Below are positions 34,362 to 43,302 of a stretch of 64,000 bases of DNA, piece after piece. The position numbers were made by a program, and so were the translations under genes. The notes under the pieces are model-generated. The model saw only the letters and a list, made by a program, of their open reading frames with translations. It ran no database searches and had not been told where the DNA came from. How positions within the stretch are numbered: the first letter of the stretch is position 1; every line of letters starts with the position of its first letter. Origin of the DNA: Chitinophagaceae bacterium UBA1953 (lineage in GTDB: Bacteria; Bacteroidota; Bacteroidia; Chitinophagales; Chitinophagaceae); contig DDEN01000001.1 of assembly GCA_002336115.1 (NCBI GenBank), forward strand, positions 62,001 through 126,000, read 5' to 3'.

Positions 34362-36191
34362 ATGAAGTTAAGTGTTTATGATATTGGTATAGTTATTCTT
34401 TATCTCATTTCGATGGTTATGCTGGGGTGGTTTCTCAGGAAAAAAGCCAGGCAAAACAAAGAAAGCTATCTGATGGGAGGTAAAAAACTTCCCTGGTACC
34501 TATTGGGGATGAGTGATGCATCCGATATGTTTGATATAAGCGGTACAATGTGGATGGTGGCTTTATGTTTTGTGTACGGTCTAAAAAGCATCTGGATTCC
34601 CTGGTTGTGGCCGGTGTTTAACCAGGTGTTTAATATGATGTACCTGAGCAAGTGGTTGAGAAGATCAAATGCAAACACCGGTGCGGAATGGTTGGGAACA
34701 AGGTTTGGACTTACAGGTAAAGGTGTAAAAGGATCGCACAGTATTGTTGTTGCATTTGCATTAATTGGTTGTCTTGGTTTTCTTGCATATGGTTTTGTAG
34801 GTCTTGGAAAGTTCATCGAAATATTTGTGCCATGGAATATCGTTAAACCTTATATCCCGTTTGATATTCCTTCTCATTATGTGGCACATTTCTATGGCAT
34901 TGTGTTTACACTCTTCGCAATGTTTTATTCCATCCTTGGAGGCATGCACAGTATTGTACTGGGCGATTTAATTAAGTATGCAATCATGACGATTGGATGT
35001 ATTGCCATTGCTGTTATTGCAATGATTCATCTCAATGGACATTCATTAAATGTTCCTGTAGGATGGAGCAACCCCTTCTTTGGCTGGAAATTGAATCTGG
35101 ATTGGACCGGAATTATTAATGATGCTAATAAAAAGATTTCAAGTGATGGGTACGGACTATTTGGCTTGCTGTTTATGATGATGTTGTTTAAAGGCGTTTT
35201 TTCTGCAGCAGCCGGGCCTGCGCCTAATTACGACATGCAGAAAATACTTTCAACAAAATCGCCAAAAGAAGCCTCGAAGATGACAGGTTTTGTTTCTATC
35301 ATTTTATTGCCTGTACGTTATGCAATGGTGATAGGATTAACGGTACTTGGATTATTGTATTACAACCAGCTTCAGCTCAGCGACGGAAATGGCGGAGTTG
35401 ATTTTGAACGTATTCTGCCAGGAGCAATAAATAATTTTCTTCCGGTAGGAATTTTAGGGCTTGTACTTACAGGATTGCTTGGAGCTTTTATGGGTACATT
35501 TTCCGGAACACTGAATGCGGCACAGGCATACATTGTGAATGATATTTATCTAAAATATATTAATCCATCTGCAACAACTAAAAAGGTAATAACAATGAAT
35601 TACGTAGTTGGTGTTGTTGTTGTTGCAACGGGTATTATACTTGGTTTTTTTGCAAAAGACGTAAATAGTATCCTGCAATGGATTGTTTCAGGTTTGTATG
35701 GGGGATATATTGCAGCGAATGTACTGAAATGGTACTGGTGGCGTTTCAATGCCAATGGATTTTATATTGGAATGCTTACCGGTGTTGCGGGTGCGCTTGT
35801 ATTTTCAAGGTTATTTACAGGAATTGAATTTTTATACTATTTCCCGTTGCTGTTTTTGTTATCAGTAGCAGGAAGTTTAATCGGAACTTTTACAGCACCT
35901 CCAACAGAACAAGAGATACTGAAAAAGTTCTACGGTACTGTTCGCCCCTGGGGCTTCTGGAAACCTGTTCATGAACAGGTGGTGAAGGATGATCCTTTAT
36001 TTGAACCAAATAAACGGTTTAAGCTGGATATGTTCAATGTGGCACTTGGTATTATTGCTCAATTATGTATGACGATATTGCCTATGTACATTGTTCTTTC
36101 GATGCACTTACCATTACTTATCACAATAATTATTTTAACCCTGATTATACTCATCCTGAAAAAAACATGGTGGGATAAATTAGAAGATTGA
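34362..36191 (+). CDS. Sodium:solute symporter (SSS family), probable manno-oligosaccharide importer
   Basis: 609 aa with 13 to 15 predicted membrane spans. The first reads YDIGIVILYLISMVMLGWF, followed by the SSS-type YLMGGKKLPWYLLGMSDASDMFDISGTMW segment (about 35-63) and a Na+-site region near 390-400 (GAFMGTFSGTLNAAQAYIVND). Related symporters in Bacteroides mannan loci move mannobiose or sugars into the cytoplasm. Its place just before GH130 and the epimerase fits that role. Confidence 0.88.
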   Translation: MKLSVYDIGIVILYLISMVMLGWFLRKKARQNKESYLMGGKKLPWYLLGMSDASDMFDISGTMWMVALCFVYGLKSIWIPWLWPVFNQVFNMMYLSKWLRRSNANTGAEWLGTRFGLTGKGVKGSHSIVVAFALIGCLGFLAYGFVGLGKFIEIFVPWNIVKPYIPFDIPSHYVAHFYGIVFTLFAMFYSILGGMHSIVLGDLIKYAIMTIGCIAIAVIAMIHLNGHSLNVPVGWSNPFFGWKLNLDWTGIINDANKKISSDGYGLFGLLFMMMLFKGVFSAAAGPAPNYDMQKILSTKSPKEASKMTGFVSIILLPVRYAMVIGLTVLGLLYYNQLQLSDGNGGVDFERILPGAINNFLPVGILGLVLTGLLGAFMGTFSGTLNAAQAYIVNDIYLKYINPSATTKKVITMNYVVGVVVVATGIILGFFAKDVNSILQWIVSGLYGGYIAANVLKWYWWRFNANGFYIGMLTGVAGALVFSRLFTGIEFLYYFPLLFLLSVAGSLIGTFTAPPTEQEILKKFYGTVRPWGFWKPVHEQVVKDDPLFEPNKRFKLDMFNVALGIIAQLCMTILPMYIVLSMHLPLLITIIILTLIILILKKTWWDKLED

Positions 36192-36210
36192 TCACTGTAA
36201 TCCGATTGTT

Positions 36211-37425
36211 ATGGATAAAAATTTTTACAATCGCCTGGAAAATCTGAAGCGGAAGTATGAAACTCTGCTTAACAGAAAAAATGAAATAGCTGAAGATGGA
36301 AACGGAATTCTCAATCGTTATAAATTTCCGGTACTAACGGCAGAGCATACGCCATTTATCTGGCGGTATGATCTGGATATTGAAACTAATCCGTACTTAA
36401 TGCAGCGTTTTGGAATAAATGCGGTATTTAATGCCGGGGCAATAAAATGGAATGATAAATATATTCTTGTTGCAAGGGTTGAAGGAGCTGACAGAAAATC
36501 TTTTTTCGCAGTGGCAGAAAGTCCTAATGGAATTGACAATTTCAGATTTCATGACTACCCGGTAAATATGCCTGAAACGGATGTGCCTGATACGAATATA
36601 TATGATATGCGGTTGGTGGCACATGAAGACGGGTGGATTTATGGTTTGTTCTGCACTGAGCGTAGAGATCCGGCAGCACCTGTTACCGACCAGTCTTCTG
36701 CAATTGCACAATGTGGTATTGCACGCACTAAAGATTTTAAAAACTGGGAGCGTTTGGATGATTTAAAAACACCATCACCTCAGCAGCGGAATGTTGTACT
36801 GCATCCTGAATTCTTTAAGGGTCATTATGCCTTTTATACAAGGCCGCAGGATAAATTTATTGATGCAGGTAAAGGTGGTGGTATTGGATTTGGATTAAGC
36901 AACAATATAAATCATGCTGTAGTGGAAAAAGAAGAGGTAATTGATCCGAAAGTTTACCACACAGTTTATGAAATGAAAAACGGGCTCGGTCCGGCACCTA
37001 TTAAAACAGAAAAAGGATGGCTGCATCTTGCACATGGTGTGCGTAATACCGCTGCAGGTTTGCGATATGTGTTGTATATGTTTATGACAGATCTGCATGA
37101 TATCACAAAAGTGATTTACAAACCAGCCGGTTACTTCATGGCTCCTGAAGGCGAAGAACGGATTGGAGATGTTTCAAATGTTGTATTCAGTAACGGATGG
37201 ATTGCAGATGATGATGGCACAGTGTTTATTTATTATGCATCTTCCGATACAAGAATGCATGTGGCAACAACAACGATTGATCGGTTGCTTGATTATGTGA
37301 TGAACACTGCACCTGACGGGTTTACTTCCGCCAAAGCAGTTCAAACAGTAAATCAACTGATTGATAAAAATCTTTCAGTAAAAACAGTGGCCTCCGATCA
37401 TAAAGCAAATGCTTCGCTTGGATAA
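36211..37425 (+). CDS. GH130 beta-1,4-mannosylglucose phosphorylase-type enzyme
   Basis: 404 aa, no signal peptide, so cytoplasmic. Five-bladed propeller with GH130 marks: PFIWRYDLD, GAIKWNDKYILVARVEGADRKSFFA (about 75-99), DTNIYDMRLV with the catalytic-type aspartate near 131, and VVLHPEFFKGHYAFYTRP. It most resembles subfamily 1 (4-O-beta-D-mannosyl-D-glucose phosphorylase, as in Bacteroides fragilis), which yields mannose-1-phosphate and glucose. Its stop codon overlaps the start of the epimerase gene by 1 nt, matching the known mannobiose pathway. Confidence 0.92.
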   Translation: MDKNFYNRLENLKRKYETLLNRKNEIAEDGNGILNRYKFPVLTAEHTPFIWRYDLDIETNPYLMQRFGINAVFNAGAIKWNDKYILVARVEGADRKSFFAVAESPNGIDNFRFHDYPVNMPETDVPDTNIYDMRLVAHEDGWIYGLFCTERRDPAAPVTDQSSAIAQCGIARTKDFKNWERLDDLKTPSPQQRNVVLHPEFFKGHYAFYTRPQDKFIDAGKGGGIGFGLSNNINHAVVEKEEVIDPKVYHTVYEMKNGLGPAPIKTEKGWLHLAHGVRNTAAGLRYVLYMFMTDLHDITKVIYKPAGYFMAPEGEERIGDVSNVVFSNGWIADDDGTVFIYYASSDTRMHVATTTIDRLLDYVMNTAPDGFTSAKAVQTVNQLIDKNLSVKTVASDHKANASLG

Positions 37426-38642
37426 TGATTGTGCTAAATGAAGATATAAAGCAGGAATTGTTGTTGCGATATAAAGCAGAAATGAAGGAAGAACTGAATG
37501 ATATTCTTTCTTATTGGATGAATTATACGGCAGATGAACTTCATGGTGGTTTTTGCGGAAGTGTAAATAACCGGAACATTGCTGATGAATCAGCGCCAAA
37601 GGGAATCGTTCTTCATGCAAGAATATTATGGAGCTTTTCTGCGGCTTACGGTCTTGCAAAACAGGAAGAGTATTTTGTATTTGCACAAAGAGCGTATCAT
37701 TATATTTCTGAATTTTTCTTTGATCATGAATTTGGCGGAGTCTATTGGTCGGTTGAAGCTGATGGGAAACTGCTCGATGGAAAGAAGCAGGTTTATGGCC
37801 TGGCATTCTGTATTTACGGACTTGCAGAATATTATAAAGTAAGTAATAATTCTTCTGCTCTCGCCAAAGCAATTGAATTGTATAAACTGATTGAACAATA
37901 TAGCTTTGATGAAGTGAAGAACGGCTATATAGAAGCTTTTACAAGAGAATGGAAAGAAATTGATGATCTGCGTTTAAGTGAAAAAGATCATAACGAACGC
38001 AAAACTATGAACACACATTTGCATGTGATAGAAGCGTATGCAAATCTTTTTTCTGTGTGGCCGGATGATGAATTAAAAAACAGGATTATCAATCTGCTCC
38101 ATTTGTTTGATAAATATTTCATCAACAAAAACAATTACCACCTGAATCTTTTTTTTGATGATGACTGGAAACTGAAATCTTTTTTACAGTCTTATGGTCA
38201 TGATATTGAAGCTGCATGGTTATTGCAGCAATGTGCTGAAATCATCAATGATGAAAAATGGATGCAGGCGTTTACTCACCATGCTTTACCAATTGCTGAT
38301 GCAGCAGCAGAAGGATTGGACAAAGATGGTGGTTTGTGGTATGAATATGAGCCGGCAGAACGACATCTGATCGCTGAAAAACATTCATGGCCACAGGCAG
38401 AAGCAATGATTGGATTTTTCAACGCTTACCATGTATCAGGCAATGAAAAGTATTTACAACAATCAATTCATAGCTGGGAATTTGTAAAAAATTATATCAG
38501 GGATAAGAAAGGTGGAGAATGGTTTTGGGGAGTGAATAAGGATTACAGTATAATGGAAAAAGACAAAGCCGGTTTCTGGAAATGTCCTTATCACAACAGC
38601 CGTGCCTGTATTGAATTAATAAAACGGATTAGCAATACGTAA
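37425..38642 (+). CDS. AGE-family epimerase (cellobiose/mannobiose 2-epimerase type)
   Basis: 405 aa, no signal peptide. (alpha/alpha)6-barrel pattern with CGSVNNR near 45, RILWSFSAAY near 66, the YGLAFCIYGLAEYY helix near 124, TMNTHLHVIEAYANLF (about 190-205, catalytic-type histidine) and EKHSWPQAEAMIGFFNAY near 321-338, then KCPYHNSRACIEL. It converts beta-1,4-mannobiose to mannosyl-glucose for the GH130 enzyme. It is translationally coupled to that gene. Confidence 0.92.
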   Translation: MIVLNEDIKQELLLRYKAEMKEELNDILSYWMNYTADELHGGFCGSVNNRNIADESAPKGIVLHARILWSFSAAYGLAKQEEYFVFAQRAYHYISEFFFDHEFGGVYWSVEADGKLLDGKKQVYGLAFCIYGLAEYYKVSNNSSALAKAIELYKLIEQYSFDEVKNGYIEAFTREWKEIDDLRLSEKDHNERKTMNTHLHVIEAYANLFSVWPDDELKNRIINLLHLFDKYFINKNNYHLNLFFDDDWKLKSFLQSYGHDIEAAWLLQQCAEIINDEKWMQAFTHHALPIADAAAEGLDKDGGLWYEYEPAERHLIAEKHSWPQAEAMIGFFNAYHVSGNEKYLQQSIHSWEFVKNYIRDKKGGEWFWGVNKDYSIMEKDKAGFWKCPYHNSRACIELIKRISNT

Positions 38643-38652
38643 ACTGATTTAT

Positions 38653-40383
38653 ATGTTCATCAAACGATTAGCTATTGCATTTTGTGTAATAAGTGCAATG
38701 TGTTTTAATACATTTTCTTCCTGTAAAAAACCAAAAGTTACACCAACGCCTGTTGATACTACAACTGTGCAGCCACAGGTTGATCCAGCACTTGCCAATA
38801 CAATCGGTTTTTTTATGGATGATTGGGAAGCAAAGAATTTTACAACACCCACATCGTTTACAAATATTGCTGCTCCAACTGCTTCAGGTGTTACCGTTAC
38901 AATTGACAGGAGTAATGTAATTACAAAAATTCCACGTTCTATTGCCGGAAATAATTCAAATATATGGATGACACAGATTGTTACTGAAGCTGACCTGATG
39001 GATTACATTACAGCACTGCATCCACATATCATCCGTTTTCCCGGAGGAAGTATCAGTGATGTTTTTTTCTGGAATGCACAGGCAAACACCCCTCCTGCTG
39101 ATGCTCCTTCACAATTGATTGCTGCTAACGGTACAAGTTCAGCCGCAGGTTTCTGGTATGGAAAAAATACAGCAAGTTGGACGTTCTCTGTTGATAATTA
39201 TTACAACATGTTGCAGCAAACGGGCAACCAGGGAATGATCACCATTAATTATGGTTATGCCCGCTATGGAACAGGAACAAACCCTGTTGCTGCTGCTGCG
39301 CACCTTGCAGCCGATTGGGTTCGTTATGATAATGGCCGCACAAAGTATTGGGAAATTGGTAATGAAAATTTTGGCGATTGGGAAGCCGGTTACCGCATTG
39401 ATGTTGCTAATAATAAAGATGGACAACCGGAATATTTATCAGGCGCAGTTTATGGTCAGCACTTTAAAGTGTTTGCCGATTCAATGAAGAAGGCTGCACA
39501 GCAGATTGGTAAAACAATTTACATTGGTGCTGTGACATCTGAATCTGCACCATTAAGCTGGTGGACTACAACTGCTAAAAACTGGAACAGTGGTTTGTTT
39601 GCAAATGCAGGCAATACGCCTGATTATTACATTGTACATAATTACTACACCGATTACCAGACCAACGCAACAGTTGATCATATTTTAGGTACACCACAAA
39701 CTGTTACACAAACTATGATGGATTATGTAAAACAATCCATCAGCAATGTTGGCTTAACACAAAAACCGGTTGTGCTGAATGAATGGAATATTACTTCGTC
39801 AGGATCAAAACAACAGGTATCGCATATCAACGGCATGCATGCTGTGATGGTGTTGGGCGAAGCATTAAAAAATAAATTCGGAATGACGTCAAGATGGGAT
39901 ATGGCGAATGGATGGAGTAATGGTGATGATCATGGTATGTTTAATATTGGTGATGAACCTGATGGTGTGCCAAAATGGAATGCACGTCCCGCATTTTATC
40001 ACATGTATTTTTTCCAGAAATATCTGGGCGACAGGTTGGTTTCTTCCACTTCCACATCTGCAGATATTGTAAGCTATGCCTCGTCTTTTTCATCGGGCGA
40101 AACTGCAGTTGCATTACTCAACAAAGGAACCGATTCAAAATCGGTTGAAATTGGATTTAAAAATTTTAAAAAAGGATCAAGATTTTACTGGTACACTTTA
40201 ACAGGTGGTGATGATAATGGAGATTTTTCAAGAAAGACATTTGTAAACGGATCTGGTCCGGCTTACGCATCAGGTGGCCCTGCAAATTATAAAACCATTA
40301 CACCCAATTCAGCATTAACAACTGAGGGTGTAAGAGTGATTGTTCCGGCTCGTTCTTCTGTTTTTGTTGTGGTGGCGAAATAA
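38653..40383 (+). CDS. Clan GH-A glycoside hydrolase lipoprotein, family uncertain (GH51/GH39-like)
   Basis: 576 aa. Lipobox cysteine near residue 24 (FSSCKKPK), then a TIM barrel opening with LHPHIIRFPGGSISDVFFW (about 117-135). Acid/base E238 in WEIGNENFGDW and probable nucleophile E377 in VVLNEWNI fit clan GH-A, and a C-terminal beta-sandwich (about 480-576) fits GH51 or GH39 arabinofuranosidases and xylosidases. I cannot name the family with confidence. It is surface-anchored and probably trims or cuts the polysaccharide outside, just after the GH130/epimerase pair. Confidence 0.72.
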   Translation: MFIKRLAIAFCVISAMCFNTFSSCKKPKVTPTPVDTTTVQPQVDPALANTIGFFMDDWEAKNFTTPTSFTNIAAPTASGVTVTIDRSNVITKIPRSIAGNNSNIWMTQIVTEADLMDYITALHPHIIRFPGGSISDVFFWNAQANTPPADAPSQLIAANGTSSAAGFWYGKNTASWTFSVDNYYNMLQQTGNQGMITINYGYARYGTGTNPVAAAAHLAADWVRYDNGRTKYWEIGNENFGDWEAGYRIDVANNKDGQPEYLSGAVYGQHFKVFADSMKKAAQQIGKTIYIGAVTSESAPLSWWTTTAKNWNSGLFANAGNTPDYYIVHNYYTDYQTNATVDHILGTPQTVTQTMMDYVKQSISNVGLTQKPVVLNEWNITSSGSKQQVSHINGMHAVMVLGEALKNKFGMTSRWDMANGWSNGDDHGMFNIGDEPDGVPKWNARPAFYHMYFFQKYLGDRLVSSTSTSADIVSYASSFSSGETAVALLNKGTDSKSVEIGFKNFKKGSRFYWYTLTGGDDNGDFSRKTFVNGSGPAYASGGPANYKTITPNSALTTEGVRVIVPARSSVFVVVAK

Positions 40384-40424
40384 TAAGAACAATATATTAG
40401 CATTGATTTTGAAATAAATGATTT

Positions 40425-43292
40425 ATGAAACGTATTTACAAAGCATCGGCATTTTCTTTTTTCCTGATATTATTATCGCTTAATGCAGTTGCACAATCTT
40501 CATCAGTTAAATCAACAGCAAACGGAATTATTGTATATCCCGATCCGCATGTTTCTGGAAATATAAAGCAGGTTCAACTGGTAGTGATGAACGACCAGGT
40601 GATTCGTGTGATTGCTTCACCGGAAATCAATCAGCCGCAAACAAAAAGTTTGATTGTTGTGGAGCAACCATCAACAGTACAATTTACAGTTACACAGAAT
40701 AAAGATTTTGTTCAGTTAGGAACTGCTGATGTAAATGCAAGAGTAAATCTTTCAACAGGTGCGGTGAGTTTTTATGATAAAAAGGATCTGTTGATTCTTG
40801 CTGAGAAAAATTTTAATGGCCGGAAAATTGAACCGGTTATGCTGGAAGGACAAAATCTCTACTCACTCAAACAAATGTTTGAAACTGCAGATGATGATGC
40901 GTATTATGGCTTGGGTCAGCACCAGGATGATGTGTGGAATTATAAAGGACGACAAACTGTTTTCTTTCAGAACAATACTGAAATTGCCATTCCTTATTTA
41001 GTATCAGTAAAAAATTACGGCATACTCTGGGATAATTATTCATACAGCAAAGCAGGTGATGTTCGTCCTTTTCAGCAATTATCAGCATTGCATTTGTATG
41101 ATAAAAACGGAAACTCTGGTTGGTTAACCGCATCTTATGCAAACGATAAAGAAAAACCTGCTGATGTATTGTTTGAAAAAGCAGAATCAGAAATCTGGTA
41201 TCCGTTTATGAATGATACCAAACAGAAACTGCCAAAAGAATTTGCAATCGAAAAAGGAAGTATCACCTGGCAGGGAAGTATAGCTGCAAATGAAACAGGC
41301 AACTACCAGTTTAAATTTACATATGGGGGCTATTTAAAATGCTGGGTTGATGGAAAGCTGATATTTGATAAATGGCGCCAGCAATGGAATCCCGGAACTG
41401 CATTAATGGATCTTAATTTGCAGAAAGATAAAAAAGCTGCCATCAAAATTGAATGGATTCCTGATGGTGGTGAATCATATATCTCAGCATCATTTTTACC
41501 ACCTCCCACTAAAGAAGAAGCGAATACATTTTCTTTTGCTTCAGAAGCAGGACGGAAAATTGATTATTACTTTGTTCTTGGTAATAATATGGATGAAGTG
41601 GTGAAAGGTTATCGGCAGTTGACAGGTAAAGCTCCAATTGTTCCCAAATGGGCAATGGGTTTCTGGCAAAGCAGGGAACGTTATAAAACACAGGATGAAA
41701 TTATTGCAACAGTTGCTGAATTCCGCAAGCGCAAAATTCCCATTGATAATATTGTACAGGATTGGTTTTACTGGAAAGAAAATGATTGGGGCAGTCAGCA
41801 ATTTGATTTATCAAGATTTCCCAATGCAGATAGTTTAATGGATGTACTTCATAAAAAGCAACATGCACAGTTAATGATTTCAGTATGGCCAAAGTTTTAT
41901 GAAGGCATTCATAACTACAATGAGTTTAACAAAAACGGATTTCTTTACACAAGAAATATTGCAGATAAACAAAAAGACTGGGTTGGTCCCGGTTATGTTT
42001 CTACATTCTACGATGTGTTTAACGACAGTGCAAGAAAAGCATTCTGGAATTTGTTAGATAAAAATTTATTCAGCAAAAAAATTGATGCATGGTGGATGGA
42101 TGCAAGTGAGCCCGATATTCAATCAAATGTTTCTTATGAAAAACGAAAAGAACAAATGCACCCGCTTGCATTGGGTACAGCAGCCGAATACATAAATGCA
42201 TATCCCATGATGAATGCAAGAGGAATTTATGAAGGTCAGCGTGGAAGCAATCCCAATCAACGTGTTTTTCTATTAACACGTTCGGCTTTTGCAGGTTCAC
42301 AACGTTATGCTGCAAGTGTGTGGAGTGGTGATATTGGTGCACGCTGGGAAGACATGCGTACACAAATCAGCGCAGGAATGAATTATTCTATTTCAGGTTT
42401 ACCTTACTGGACAATGGACATTGGCGGTTTTGCAACTGAAGTGCGTTACAATAAAATACCAATGGCTGCAAATGATTTAGAAGAGTGGCGTGAACTGGAA
42501 GCTCGTTGGTATCAGTGGGGAAGTTTTGTTCCGCTGTTCCGTTCGCATGGTCAGTTTCCATTGAGAGAAGTGTTCAATATTGCTCCTGAAAATCATCCGG
42601 CCTATCAAAGCATTTTGTATTACAACAAACTCCGTTACAGGTTGATGCCTTATATCTATTCACTTGCAGGAAGTGCTTATCACAACGATTATACCATTAT
42701 GCGTGGATTAGTGATGGATTTTGCAAAAGATAAAAAGGTGTGGAATGTTGCTGATCAGTTTATGTTTGGTTCATCATTTTTAATCAATCCTGTTTATACC
42801 TACAAAGCAACCAGCAGAAATGTGTACCTGCCAGCAGGACAAGGCTGGTATGATTTATACAGCGGAAAATATAATGAAGGTGGTCAGCTGATTGTTGCTG
42901 ATGCGCCTTATGAAAAACTGCCGGTATTTGTAAAAGAAGGATCTATCATTCCAACTGGTCCTGAGCTGCAGTATGTAGCCGAGAAAGCTGCTGATCCTGT
43001 TACTTTGTTTGTTTATACAGGTAAAGATGCTTCGTTTGTATTGTATGAAGATGAAGGAGTGAATTATAATTATGAAAAAGGAAACTTTTCTGAAATTCCT
43101 TTTACATGGAATGAAGAAACAAAAACATTGACTATCGGCGACAGGAAAGGAAGTTTTGCAGGAATGCTGAAGAACAGAACATTTTATGTAAAGATTATCA
43201 GCAAAGAAAAAGCTGCGCCAATGGAATTTACAATTGGCGGTGCAGATAAAAAAGTAAATTATAAAGGAAAGAAAATCATCATCAAACTCTGA
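40425..43292 (+). CDS. GH31 alpha-xylosidase-type enzyme with inserted PA14 domain
   Basis: 955 aa. Signal peptide ending near NAVAQ. N-terminal galactose-mutarotase-like domain, then a PA14 insert (about 230-365, NETGNYQFKFTYGGYLKCWVDG), then the GH31 barrel with the nucleophile D559 in WWMDASEPD and a WSGDIGARWEDMR acid/base region. A PA14 insert and the xMDASEPD motif are like alpha-xylosidases of xyloglucan systems (for example Cellvibrio Xyl31A), which remove xylose from xyloglucan oligosaccharides. Alpha-glucosidase activity cannot be excluded. Confidence 0.85.
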   Translation: MKRIYKASAFSFFLILLSLNAVAQSSSVKSTANGIIVYPDPHVSGNIKQVQLVVMNDQVIRVIASPEINQPQTKSLIVVEQPSTVQFTVTQNKDFVQLGTADVNARVNLSTGAVSFYDKKDLLILAEKNFNGRKIEPVMLEGQNLYSLKQMFETADDDAYYGLGQHQDDVWNYKGRQTVFFQNNTEIAIPYLVSVKNYGILWDNYSYSKAGDVRPFQQLSALHLYDKNGNSGWLTASYANDKEKPADVLFEKAESEIWYPFMNDTKQKLPKEFAIEKGSITWQGSIAANETGNYQFKFTYGGYLKCWVDGKLIFDKWRQQWNPGTALMDLNLQKDKKAAIKIEWIPDGGESYISASFLPPPTKEEANTFSFASEAGRKIDYYFVLGNNMDEVVKGYRQLTGKAPIVPKWAMGFWQSRERYKTQDEIIATVAEFRKRKIPIDNIVQDWFYWKENDWGSQQFDLSRFPNADSLMDVLHKKQHAQLMISVWPKFYEGIHNYNEFNKNGFLYTRNIADKQKDWVGPGYVSTFYDVFNDSARKAFWNLLDKNLFSKKIDAWWMDASEPDIQSNVSYEKRKEQMHPLALGTAAEYINAYPMMNARGIYEGQRGSNPNQRVFLLTRSAFAGSQRYAASVWSGDIGARWEDMRTQISAGMNYSISGLPYWTMDIGGFATEVRYNKIPMAANDLEEWRELEARWYQWGSFVPLFRSHGQFPLREVFNIAPENHPAYQSILYYNKLRYRLMPYIYSLAGSAYHNDYTIMRGLVMDFAKDKKVWNVADQFMFGSSFLINPVYTYKATSRNVYLPAGQGWYDLYSGKYNEGGQLIVADAPYEKLPVFVKEGSIIPTGPELQYVAEKAADPVTLFVYTGKDASFVLYEDEGVNYNYEKGNFSEIPFTWNEETKTLTIGDRKGSFAGMLKNRTFYVKIISKEKAAPMEFTIGGADKKVNYKGKKIIIKL

Positions 43293-43302
43293 CTAAGAAG
43301 AA

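Noticed and set aside
33796..36711. Antisense frames opposite GH26, symporter and GH130 genes
   Set aside because: Low-complexity, Cys/His/Phe-rich translations with no recognisable domains.
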